Shown piece after piece: positions 22,774 to 32,572 of a DNA stretch of 64,000 nt. Each line of letters starts with the position of its first letter. Positions within the stretch are counted from its first letter, which is position 1. The DNA is from Lasiosphaeris hirsuta. Lineage: Eukaryota; Ascomycota; Sordariomycetes; Sordariales; Lasiosphaeriaceae. Made by a program: the position numbers and the translations under genes. The stretch covers positions 4,836,001 through 4,900,000 of the forward strand of contig JAUKUA010000003.1 in NCBI GenBank assembly GCA_030549175.1, written 5' to 3'. The notes beneath the pieces are model-generated. The model did no database searches, had not been told where the DNA came from, and saw only the letters and a program-made list of their open reading frames with translations.

Positions 22774-25272
22774 TTACTGCACTTGGCTGACAATCTCGCT
22801 GGCCCGCGAGAGAGATTCAACCATCTGTTGGCACTCCTTCCTCCGCCGGGTTGTGTAGTCGCTCTCCTTGAGCAAGTCGTCGAGCTCGCTCTGGCGGTAC
22901 ATGTTCTCTAGGAGCTCCTTTTGCATTTCGTCCTTGGTAAACCTGTCACCGCTGTCAGCTGCTGGTGAATAATTGAACATTGAGCAAGAAAAACATACTG
23001 GACGAGGTTCAGCATGATGGCCTTTGGGACCATATCAATCATTGTCCGCTTGACAATATTGTAGTAAGAGTTGATGAGCAGTTCTAGTAATCGGGCATTA
23101 GTCCATTGCCCCTATCGCGCATACCATCACGGGCGGTTACTTACTAATAACCTCAACCTCGATGCCCTCACGCTCCGAGAGGGTGCCGGAAGCCTTGAGC
23201 TGCGGCGGCGGTGCGTCCATGGCGGCGGCCTTCTTCTTATTCTTGGCCGCAAAGAAACTGCCGAAGAAACCGCCGTTGGACGCCTCGCCGTCAACACCTA
23301 CTAGGGTTGGGCTCGCTGCCCTCACGGGCGTTGAGCTAGCTGGCAGGGGTTTTCCAGTCTTGGGGTCGACTTGGACTGGCCTGGGAGGGTTGTGCTTCTC
23401 GTTTACAATCGCCATCGCCTGCACATCAGTTAGCATGCATGGAACCAAAAAAAAAAAAAAAAAAAAAAAGAAAGCAGAGCGACGAGACTTACGCGGTGGC
23501 CGTTAAGGAAGTCGGGATGCCCTGTGTTGATATAGCATGACTCCATAGCGACGAGATCACGCACGAGCTTGTTGGTTGGGTCCATTGCCTTCTTGAAAAA
23601 GCCAATGACAACCTGGTGAATCTTTTCCTTGAGTTGAGGATAGCGACGGTACAGGTTCTTGCCTAGAAGCTGGGTGAGGATGCGGACCAGCTCGTCATAC
23701 ACCAAAGATGCGCACTTCAAGCTAGGCTCTTCGAGCCGCTTGATTTGCTGCTTGACAATCAGTTCAAAGGCCGTTGTGCCAACGAAGAGGGCCGGTGATG
23801 AGCCGGACGAGTTGTAAAGGATGGTCCGAATATCCACATCCTTGACCTGATCAAAGGGATCAACCGCCTTGACACCATTTGAATACAGCTCATGGAAGAC
23901 GAAGCTGATTCTGGCGCCTCCAGACAGCTCGGTACTGGAGAGCTCAGTATTGTTACCATCGAGGACCGTCCGCCATTCGTTGGTAAACTCGGTGATAATG
24001 TTTAGGACAATGTTGGCGCTGTTTCCAAGCATCGAAGGTCCCAGGGACTCGAGCTCCTGTGAGTACTTCTGCAGCGAGCCGGATATGCGAGCCTTAATGT
24101 CTGGCAGTGTTTGCTTGATATGCATCATGAGAATCAAGTTGAGCTTCCGAGCAAGGTAGGGTGTGCCGCAATAAGAGCTCTTGTTCCTGTACGCCTTGTG
24201 GTTCTCAAAGAAGTTCTTCTCCGCCTCAAGTGCTGCGTGGATGGCCTTTTTGTTGTCAATATCCCTCTGGCCTCTGTTCACCACAGGCACATATCCCAAT
24301 CGCAGAGGAATAATGCGGCCTGCTAAAATGTCGACGACATCGGTTCCATCATCCATAAGATCGACCTTTGTAAGCACGCCGATGGTCCGCTGGCCCTCGG
24401 GGTCGACTTCTCTGGCTAGCTTCAAACCGTCCGAGTTCGCCAAATCAACGTTGGCAGCCGTGACAGCTAGGATGATGGCGTTCGACTTCTGAATGTACTT
24501 GACAATCATATCTCTGATTTGACGTTCAATATCCCGCGGCTGGTCACCCACAGGCACTCTTGTCAGGCCGGGCAAATCGACGAGGGTGAGGTTCAGGACG
24601 TTGGGAGAGTAGATGCGCAGGTTGATGGGGGCGGGCGAGATGCCAGCATTCCTGCCGACCTTGGCCTCGGTCTCTCTGCTGATCTCATCGCGGATCTTGT
24701 TGAAGTCGTAGAACTTCTGGCCGGGGATGTGCAAGAACTCGCCCCACTCGTCGACATTAGCGGCCTTGTCGGTGCTGTTTGCGACCTCCTTCTCGAGGCC
24801 ATTTGGCTGTTGGGGCGATGGTCGGTTGATCAGCTGCAGGACGAGCGGTCGACGGGTCACGATGCCGGAGCCACGAGGTAGGCTGTAGCCGGAGGTTCTA
24901 GGTTAGCCTGTGCATGATGAAGCAGCGCTGCTGGATACTAGACGGCGAGGAGTGAGGGGGGTTGCCGAGTGGTGGAGTGGTGTGCTTACAAGTCGCGCCC
25001 AACGATGTTTTCTAATACTGAGCTCTTTCCGCTTGACTGGCTGCCGACGACGACTATTTGGGGTAGATCGATGGGGTTGTTCACGCCGACGGTAGTGAAG
25101 ACATCCTGCAATTTGTTGACAAGCCTAGATGCTACATGTCAGCGCCCAGCTCCATATTGCCAAGACCTCCAATATGAGAGATGAGGGATTGGTGGGGGAA
25201 GCTATTGTACTTGATCAGCCCAGGATCCGAGATGCCGCCGGGGGTGGCCAGCGACTGCTGGTCGGTAGTCAT
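22774..25272 (-). CDS. vps1: Vacuolar sorting protein Vps1, dynamin-like GTPase
   Basis: Large GTPase that pinches membranes at Golgi/endosomes and acts in vacuolar sorting and peroxisome division. Six exons fit: 25272-25211, 25124-24990, 24882-23493, 23418-23145, 23083-22999 and 22942-22774, giving 704 aa, the normal size. The first exons give [10 protein letters not shown], then the P-loop GSQSSGKS (residues 48-55). Exon 3 completes [16 protein letters not shown] and carries DLPGLT (G3) and TKVD (G4), followed by the stalk. A Ser/Lys/Pro-rich variable insert ([10 protein letters not shown]) and a GED-like C-terminus ([40 protein letters not shown]) follow. No PH or proline-rich domain is present, as in Vps1/Dnm1 proteins. 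All exon phases agree. Intron 3 holds a 23-base T tract in the transcript. The stop follows SEIVSQVQ. Confidence 0.96.
23447..23469. repeat. A23 homopolymer (T23 in the vps1 transcript)
   Basis: Lies inside the 74-base vps1 intron 3 (23419-23492), between the donor GTAAGT and the branch point TGCTAACTGA. It is likely length-variable. Confidence 0.9.
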
Positions 25273-26647
25273 GGTGGCCGTATTTTCGATGCGATGGGTG
25301 GTGTGGTTGGGGAGAGATTGGGAGAGATGTTCAAGTATCGTAGACGGTGTCGCCCTGTGTGCCCCTGGCGCTATTCACACGAGCGTTGCGCGGGTCAGTG
25401 AGTCTGGGCCGGCGGTTCTGGATATAATCCCGGGAGCAAAAAGGAGTAAAAGGAGCGGGGTGCTCTCTTGTGATATCCTGTGGCGGCTGCTCGAGCAGAA
25501 CCGGGTTTAGAGATCAAAAGTTGGGTGTTCGGGATGTAGTGGAATCTTTGACTCGGGGCCAGACGCAGACCGGTCGGCGGAAGGGTCGACTTACGTAGCG
25601 TCGCAGCCCCCAGTCCGTGCATCAACACAGCCTTGCTGGCGGCACGTGACTGTCGTGGCGCTGGGGGCCCAATGTTTGACGCGTCCAGTCGTCCCCAGGA
25701 CAGGCGACAGGCCTAAGACAAGGCCCAACCCAGACACAACTTGGCAGGTGAATTCACTCTCCTTCGAAAGCGAAGAACAGCATGGGATCAGCTTCACACC
25801 TGCTTCAGGATACGCCTGTATCTCCATAGTGCTCTCTCATTACTCATTACCTCGCGCGGCAGAGTGGGAGCTGGCTCTTTTTATTCTGATGCCTAGCTGT
25901 CCGCGTCCCCTTCCTCGTAATATCTATTGGTCTACTAGTACGCGTCTCAGTCAAATCCACGCGGCAGTCTCAACATGTGAAGCGCACATAGATTCATGTT
26001 TCATTCATCAATATTAGCAAAGGAGGCCTCCAGAAACAAACCCGGGCATCAACAGTTTCGCTTTCTTATTACCTGATTCAACCCAACCCTCTATCACCCA
26101 GCTACTCTTACAGTTACTCGGTTCACATACTACAAATTACCAACCCATCTCTATAGTGGGGATATAGAGTGTGAGAAAAAGACGGAGAGACAGGTTAGGA
26201 AAATGCATGACTGGTCATTTGCACTGATTCAGGTTCAAACGACCAAAAATGGCTGGCGGCTGGCAAGAAAAATAGACAGAGATGCTGTCGAGAAAAAGGA
26301 CGAAGCCACAAGCAGCGAAACACATAACCCATAGCAATAAATATTTATGATATGCCCTATCCCTGGGTTTCGCTGAATCAGATTCTGACTCTGGTAAACC
26401 TCCCCCGCCTTCCCACCATCCGTTGATCTCCAAATTCGCGCCGGTTCCCATGCTATGCGGTTTGTGTGTGTGTGCGTGTGTGTGTTCGGGCGCGTGTTGT
26501 TGGGGGATGATCTTGGATTCGAGAGCAGTGACGTTAACAGGAAAATAAATAAAACATTTCGGGGCATGACCGAGAGTGAAGCGACAACATCGCGCTCCTT
26601 GTGTGGCTGCCTCTATACCTCCAGTCTCATGTCCCACATGTCCAGTC
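25273..26647. promoter_or_regulatory. spacer upstream of vps1, downstream of gid7
   Basis: Both neighbours are on the minus strand, so this holds the vps1 promoter and leader and the gid7 3' UTR. A GT-rich microsatellite lies at 26461-26487. A 140-codon antisense ORF (26215-26637) shows no family features. Confidence 0.35.
26461..26487. repeat. (GT)n microsatellite
   Basis: Interrupted GT repeat (TTTGTGTGTGTGTGCGTGTG and on) in the gid7 3' region. Confidence 0.8.
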
Positions 26648-29081
26648 TCACTCAGCTAGTTGCTCCGTCGAAGTTGGCCAACCGTTAGTTGGGCTTCGGC
26701 TAGCCGTTCCGTTAGAATGGAGTTGTGTGTAGGCGAGACTTCGCACCCGCTCCTTGTTTGACCAACTATCGGAGGCTTTGGTTAGCATCTAGCCCAAGAG
26801 AGATACTTGTGACGACTTACATCTTGACCTTTCCGTCATCCCCACATGAGGCAAACATGCATGGATCCGTTGGATTCCAGCAAACTGAGTTGCATCGCGG
26901 GTGGTGCGCATCCAACTTTTCGATCGGAATACCAGTCGATTTGTGCCAAATGGAAATTTGGCCATCTACACAACCGTTAGTAAATGCAATTTAATGACAG
27001 CCAGGATCAGCAGTAACACACCTTCGCTGCCGCTAATGACAAAACTCTCATTGGCACCCCCAAAAGCACTCCGGATCGTATACTCGCCACCGCTATGACC
27101 CCGGTATTTTTGTATAGCATCCCGTGTCGCAATGTCGATCAGCTGTGCTTCACCATCTACTTTGTTGACAAGCAAAAACCGGGAGTCCTGGCTAATGTTG
27201 ACAGATGTAGGCCGGGTCTTGAGATCCCACTCATACTCGAGCTCTCGCGTGACGAAATTGTAAACGTGCAGCCAGTTGCGTTCATCCATAGCCACCAACC
27301 AGTGCCCGTCGGGCGACACAGCCAAATCTTCGGTCCGGTGTTTCTTAGTCCACGTATAGAGCCGATCACCTTCCAGATTCCACTGACAGAGCGACTTGTC
27401 CTTGTCGAAAGAACCCGTGATAAACGTTCGGCAGTCAGCGGCCCAGACGCAGCTGCTCACGGGCTCGTTAAACCGCTCGAGCGTCTTGATCAGTAACCCA
27501 GTCTACGCGACGTCAGTACTTGCCTTGAACTACTCGTAGCAACTTAAGGAAGCATACCTCGGTATTCCATATCTTGGCAAAGCGGTCTCTGCCACACGAT
27601 ATGATCATTGCGTCGTCCGGACTCCACGCGAGGTTGCAAACCTCACCAGCTTCGTGCGCTTGGATTTTGTGTATTACCTCAAATGTCGACGCATCCCAGA
27701 TTATGACATACTGGTCGATACCGCAGCTTGCGAGGCGAGTCCCATCATGAGAGAAGCTGATTTGCCACACTTCGCCAGAATGCTTGTCCAACTCAAACAC
27801 AACTTCGGTGGGAAACTGGCTCTTATCGCAGATATGGTCTGAATAGAGCGAGGGAGGCTGAGAGCTGGTGTGGAAGAGACAGTTGCCGATTTGGCTCTCC
27901 TTGACTTGTTCTAATAGTACTGCTAACCGATGTTCTGGGAGCATGACTGAAGGGGATATCCGTCCTGTGTCTAGTATTAGTTTCCACACCTCAAGATAAA
28001 CGTCGGGCCGGGGGCACAAACTTGACAATTCTGATAGTAAAACATGTCGGGACTGGCCAAACGCGCCATCCCAATCCGCCTTCGCCTTAAGGTCCTCGGC
28101 CGACTGGCACATGAGAAGGCTAGAGAGAGCGTGTAGTTTCTGGTGCTGTTCCGAACACAGCGGCGTCAACTCCGTCCGCAAGACTATCAATGCCCGGGCA
28201 GTCTCTCTCCTCTCTAACAACTCTAGAAATTTTTGTTGTCTAATCCAAACCTTCATTGTGTTGGCGTCTGCCCCAGGAGCGAGTACCAAGCCATTTCCCG
28301 AACGACGTTCCCCGGAGTTGACAGCACCCGCGAGCAGCTCTTCTGCTCTAGCCCACGAACCGTCCAACACCGCTGTCCGGAAAGCAGCTACAGTTGGACT
28401 TTCCAGCTCATACCCGCTGTCCGTGCTGACGCTCTCGGCCGCCGAGTGATATCCCATATCCGCCAGAGCCTGTATCAATATGCGGGTGACCTCCTCACGG
28501 TCGTGACCGAGATAAGTCGGCGAAGGAGCGTGTATTGTGTGAGCGGCACTCTTGCCATTATGCGTCGAGCCGTTCATCGACTCGGACGGTGCCTTATATG
28601 TCCTACCTGATGCCGATCCCTCCTCCCCAGCCCTTGATCCGTTAGACACACCCCGGGGAGCGCCGTTTGAGGCCTCCGGACCATCAACCTCGGCGAGCAT
28701 GCTTCCGCCGCGTCTCCGCTTAGGGTTCCTTCGCGATGCTATCTCCGCCGCAGACGAGGCTGCTGATGTACCGGCTTCTGCTCCCCCGTCCTCGGCGCCT
28801 TCCTCGGACCTACTCCGCCGTCTTCGTCCTATGGTCTGGGGAGTGCGTCGCGCGGAGTTGGCGCTCCGTCGCGCGGGCTGAGGGGGTACGAGTGTCGTCG
28901 TCGTATGGCTGTTCGAGCGCTGCTGTTGCGGGTGCTGCCGCGCGGCCGACTGGAGCGGCTGAGCCGGAATTTGGGCTGAGAGGACTGTGTTGGAAGTAGA
29001 TGGGGGGGGTTGCGGGGTGAATGGGTCGTCGGAGGTGGATGGGGTATGTATGGGACCTTGATTGGGAGTTTGGTCCGCCAC
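26648..29081 (-). CDS. gid7: GID/CTLH ubiquitin-ligase subunit Gid7 (WDR26-like)
   Basis: WD40 subunit of the GID/CTLH E3 ligase, which in yeast removes gluconeogenic enzymes. Exons are 29081-28022, 27964-27558, 27502-27022, 26965-26821 and 26765-26648, giving 736 aa. The N-terminal about 190 residues are disordered, with an NLS-like KRRR cluster. A LisH/CTLH region follows (REEVTRILIQALADMGYHSA, then VWIRQQKFLELLERRETARA). WD40 repeats begin at HSGEVWQISFSHDGTRLASC and run through WSPDDAMIISCGRDRFAKIW, GHSGGEYTIRSAF and ASCGDDGKVKIW to a short tail ending TEQLAE. Intron 1 (57 bases, GTTTGT, ACTAATAC, ACAG) is a multiple of three without a stop; removing it restores the usual ELSRRISPSVMLPEHRLA. 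The start is unsettled: this frame opens with GTG (29081) and its first ATG is codon 128 (28700), so a missed 5' exon or non-AUG start is likely. Confidence 0.9.
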
Positions 29082-30432
29082 GGCGATAGACTTTGGGCCG
29101 CGGGGCCGATGTCTGTTCCCACAGAGGCTTTTAGACGGGTTGAAGGGAGGTGAGGTAGGAAAGCAGTTGATCGTCGTGGTAGGCTTGAGGGAGGAGGTTG
29201 AGTGCTAACGCTTCGTCGCCGCTCAGATAGGAGCTAGCGGGCATCTGGCGAGGGGTCCGGGGTGAGTGTCTTGACTACGGGCCAACAAGGTGCCGTCATC
29301 CGCAGGTGGCCGGACGGTCATAGGACGAAGAGTGGCTAGCTGAACGCCGAGGTTCGATGCTGGTGCGGTACTCAATCTGGAACAGGACGCGCTCTAGCAT
29401 TCCACGATGCAATCGCAATCAGGAAGAGGCTAGCACTCGACTTGAATGGCCAACTCGATGCTGTGGGGAGCTCTCTACGAGACTGTTCGACAATAAAATA
29501 AGGGACGTGGCTTCGTGCGAGATGTGTCGGAGGCGCGGGGAGCTCTCGCCTCTGTTGCTGGGTTTGCGGGAAGGTTTCTGTGGCAGGTAAAGCGGCTGCG
29601 GAGATCTGCTTTCGAGTACAGGTTGGTGGTTACTGTGCCGTTTTGGGGGGGGTTAAGCAGACTTGGGGATGACAACTGCAACCTGGGAACGGCAACCTGG
29701 ACCGATTGCCAGCTGCTCAGCCGCCCGCTGCTTCCCGTCATTATGAGCTGGCACCACCAACCAGCCTACCGGAATGGAAGGTGCCCCAGCTGCGCCTAGC
29801 CATAGGTCAGCAGCCAGCCCTGTGCGTCGCCCCTGAAAGCCCAATTGGTCTCACTAACATCCTAACCTCCAGCGCTCAGTTGCATGTCCGCCCAGGCTCC
29901 AACCACCTAGGTCCCACCTGCACTGTGATGACAACGCTGCAGGATTGGCATACAGCGCCTCACTCAGACGTATGTCCCTCTCAGTTCGTTGCCTGCTGTG
30001 GTTTACGATCAAACACCCCGGCGAACCTTCCATGTTTCGGCCGAAAAGCTTGAAGGCGAAGCGCTAAGCCGGACTGGGATGGAACGACAGCGTGTTCTCG
30101 ATTACAACTTAAAACGAGAAAGTGCTGTTCTGACGGCCGGATCCTCTGAAGCCAACCTTATCAGCTTTAAACTTTCTTCCTACAACAAGTAGCTTTCCTC
30201 AAAAAAGCATCGATTCTAACAACTTCTGCACCGTACTCCCACCCTGCCCACGAGACTTTTTAAATTCAGAAATTGTTCACCTGCCTGAAAACTCGCGTTG
30301 TTTTATCGACACTTCTCTACTACTGTTGCCCCTTCGCTACCGCCGTCGCCTCTACCGTGGGACGAGTCCACACGCACCCACCCACTCCTTCAACTCGCAA
30401 ACCCTCTTAACAAAGCCGACAAATTCTTCATC
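29082..30432. promoter_or_regulatory. divergent spacer between gid7 and the HNH gene
   Basis: This holds the gid7 leader with a 37-codon upstream ORF (annotated separately) and the promoter and leader of the HNH gene. Bases 30,180-30,420 are pyrimidine-rich leader-like sequence. Other short ORFs are unconvincing. Confidence 0.35.
29131..29244 (-). CDS. 37-codon upstream ORF or missed first exon before gid7
   Basis: ATG at 29244 and TAA at 29131-29133, ending 49 bases before the gid7 frame opens. The peptide starts MPASSYLSGDEALALN and continues with AYHDDQLLSYLTSLQPV. Its codons are strongly C-ending and its composition is that of an amphipathic, protein-like segment rather than random leader. 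It could be a conserved peptide uORF controlling gid7, or the first coding exon of gid7 if a splice that I cannot fix joins them (weak candidates GTTAGC inside the ORF and GTCTAA at its end). I do not recognise it as a named family. Confidence 0.4.
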   Translation of the reverse strand: MPASSYLSGDEALALNLLPQAYHDDQLLSYLTSLQPV

Positions 30433-31863
30433 ATGTCGCAGCCACCAGTCCTCCCCGAGAGGAAATTGTCGATTAATTGCCCATCTTCGTCAGGCCCGAG
30501 CTCTAGTACTACCACTGGCCCCAAGATTACGATCCCGACCCGATCGAGCAGTAAGAGGAAGGTTAATCAAAGGCCACTCGATATAGAGGAGCAGCATAGT
30601 AAGCTTGTTAAAGAGATCAATACCGCCTGTAAGAAGCTTGCGCCGTCATCGTCATTCGATTCCAACTTTTGGTCAAGCAAGGCGAATCTCCTGGCTATGG
30701 ACTCAGAGCGGATAAGGTTATATACATCAATGCAGTTCCAGAAATACCAGGAAGAGGGGGGAATCCTTTCGAGGGAGCGGTGGGAGGAGGTCGACCAGAA
30801 GGCCAGAGAGTGCATTATGGAGAAGGTCGCATTAGCGGCACAATCAAAAATCGCCATGAGCCAAGCCGAGAAGCTTGAGGATAAGGGGTCTCGTTTCCAA
30901 GAAATCCGCACCGTATTTGTCAAACTATTCAACTCATCGAAGCTTGGGTTCGGGCTGGAACAAGCATCATCCAAGAGCCGGCGAGAGACCAGCGATCAAT
31001 CAATAATAAGAACCTTGATGAAGCAGGCCTATTGCCCTGACGGCAATGCTTTGATCTGGGAGCCAGTACTTGGCCAGTGGGTAGATAACAAGTTTGCGAC
31101 TGCTGCCCACCTCTTCCCGTGGCAGTCAGCTGATATGATGGATTCAATCTTCGGGCCTGGGTCGCGAGATGAGCTCTTCTCCGCTACTAACGGCATCTTT
31201 CTCCATCCGAGTATTGAGAAGGCGTTTGACCGTGGCTTTTTAGCCATTGTTCCAGACATTGGGGTTGACCCAAAAGACCCGTTAGCGCCGTGGGAAGATA
31301 AGGAAGAACGACATAAGGCTTTGAGGAAGTGGGAGACATCGCAACCACGCGAGTACCGTATTGCAGTCCTTGACTCAACACCAGCTTGCATGTAGGAGCA
31401 AGAATTTGGCGAACAACTATACAAGCTCGGTTTTGAGACCTTGGCAGGCCTTGACGGGCGCCGCCTGGTGTTCCGGAACGACGCTCGCCCAAGAGCAAGA
31501 TATGTGTGGTGGGCATTTCTTAGCGCCATCACACAATTGTCATGGAAGGGCTCGGTCAAAACCCCGGATTCGTTGATCCAGAAAGAGGTCCTTCAAAGCA
31601 CAAGATTTTGGGGCACTCATGGGAAATACGTGAAGAAGAATATGCTTCTTGGGTTTGTCCAAGAGATTGGGCACGACGTCAGTAGTATCGCCGAGTCAAT
31701 CATGGAACATGCGATTGATGAGGACACTCTTGTTGGAACAGAAGCAGACCAGACAGGGCTGGCAATTGTGGCAGAAAATGTCATCCGCCGGGCGCAACAG
31801 CACGATGGTGTCGACTATGACTCTGAATTAGAAGAGGAGGAGGATGAGGAGGAGGATGATTAG
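30433..31863 (+). CDS. Fungal HNH-nuclease-domain protein, interrupted by an in-frame TAG
   Basis: Member of a family of HNH-domain proteins often multiplied in filamentous fungi; function unknown. ATG 30433 opens a 320-residue frame ending at TAG 31393-31395, and the same frame then stays open to 31861-31863 for another 155 codons. The HNH core starts about residue 200: YCPDGN, AAHLFPWQ (first His), then ATNGIFLHPSIEKAFD with the Asn and last His. The part after the TAG encodes LAGLDGRRLVFRNDARPRARYVWWAF, FWGTHGKYVKKNMLLGFVQEIGH and a strongly acidic tail, which are the usual C-terminal motifs of this family. So the stop looks like a nonsense change in a longer gene. No good intron removes it; the only frame-keeping choice is 31366-31425 with a poor GTCCTT donor. 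A product truncated after the HNH core could still fold. Confidence 0.75.
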
Positions 31864-32572
31864 GTATGAAGATGAATTACATTTGTAAGGAATGGTGCCA
31901 TTGTATGTTATAGGGAGCTAGAGATCGAGAGCAGAGCCAATCATCACTCTGGATTTCCACTCACTCAGAAACAAGTAAGACGGGTTTAAGATATCTGATG
32001 AGGTTTTTATGTCTTCGCCAAGGCAACATATATAGTATCAGGTATTAATGATAAGTGTTATCAAATCCTGGACCCAGTCCCTTTCCCTGCTGTTTTTCTT
32101 TCGTTCATGAAGCGCGTTCTCAAAGCCTCACGACAAACAAAACGACCCATACTGAATACCAGAAGATCCCGAAAATGGTGCATTGATTTACAGACACAAA
32201 ACAGAAGCGTTAATGCTCCGCTCTCACTAGTCTTCTCCATTTGATTTGAGAGAATTGAGATAATTATGAACGCCAATATGCCCCTTCCCTCCCCGCTTGT
32301 GCGTAATTACCGATCATGACTGGTCGTAACAAAAAAGGTCAATCGGTCGGCTTAGAATGCGAGGTAACAAAATGCCAAAAAGAGTTATTAAAATATTTCA
32401 TTTAGAAGGGGAATTTCTCCATGCTCCAAATAATCACGGGAAACATTTTCCTGGAGAGTCGTTACGCATCGAAATCGGGATACCGTCGAATCGTGACTTC
32501 TTCCAAAGGTAGTAATATAGAAAGATGTTGAGTGCGCACCTAGCTGCTAGTCGCAATGCATGTGGTGTACAT
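31864..32572. other. convergent spacer between the HNH gene and the PH-domain gene
   Basis: AT-rich 3' UTR-like sequence on both sides, for example TTATTAAAATATTTC near 32385. No gene is seen. Confidence 0.4.

Noticed and set aside
31366..31425. 60-base intron removing the TAG of the HNH gene
   Set aside because: It keeps frame, but the donor GTCCTT is poor and it deletes residues that the family normally has.
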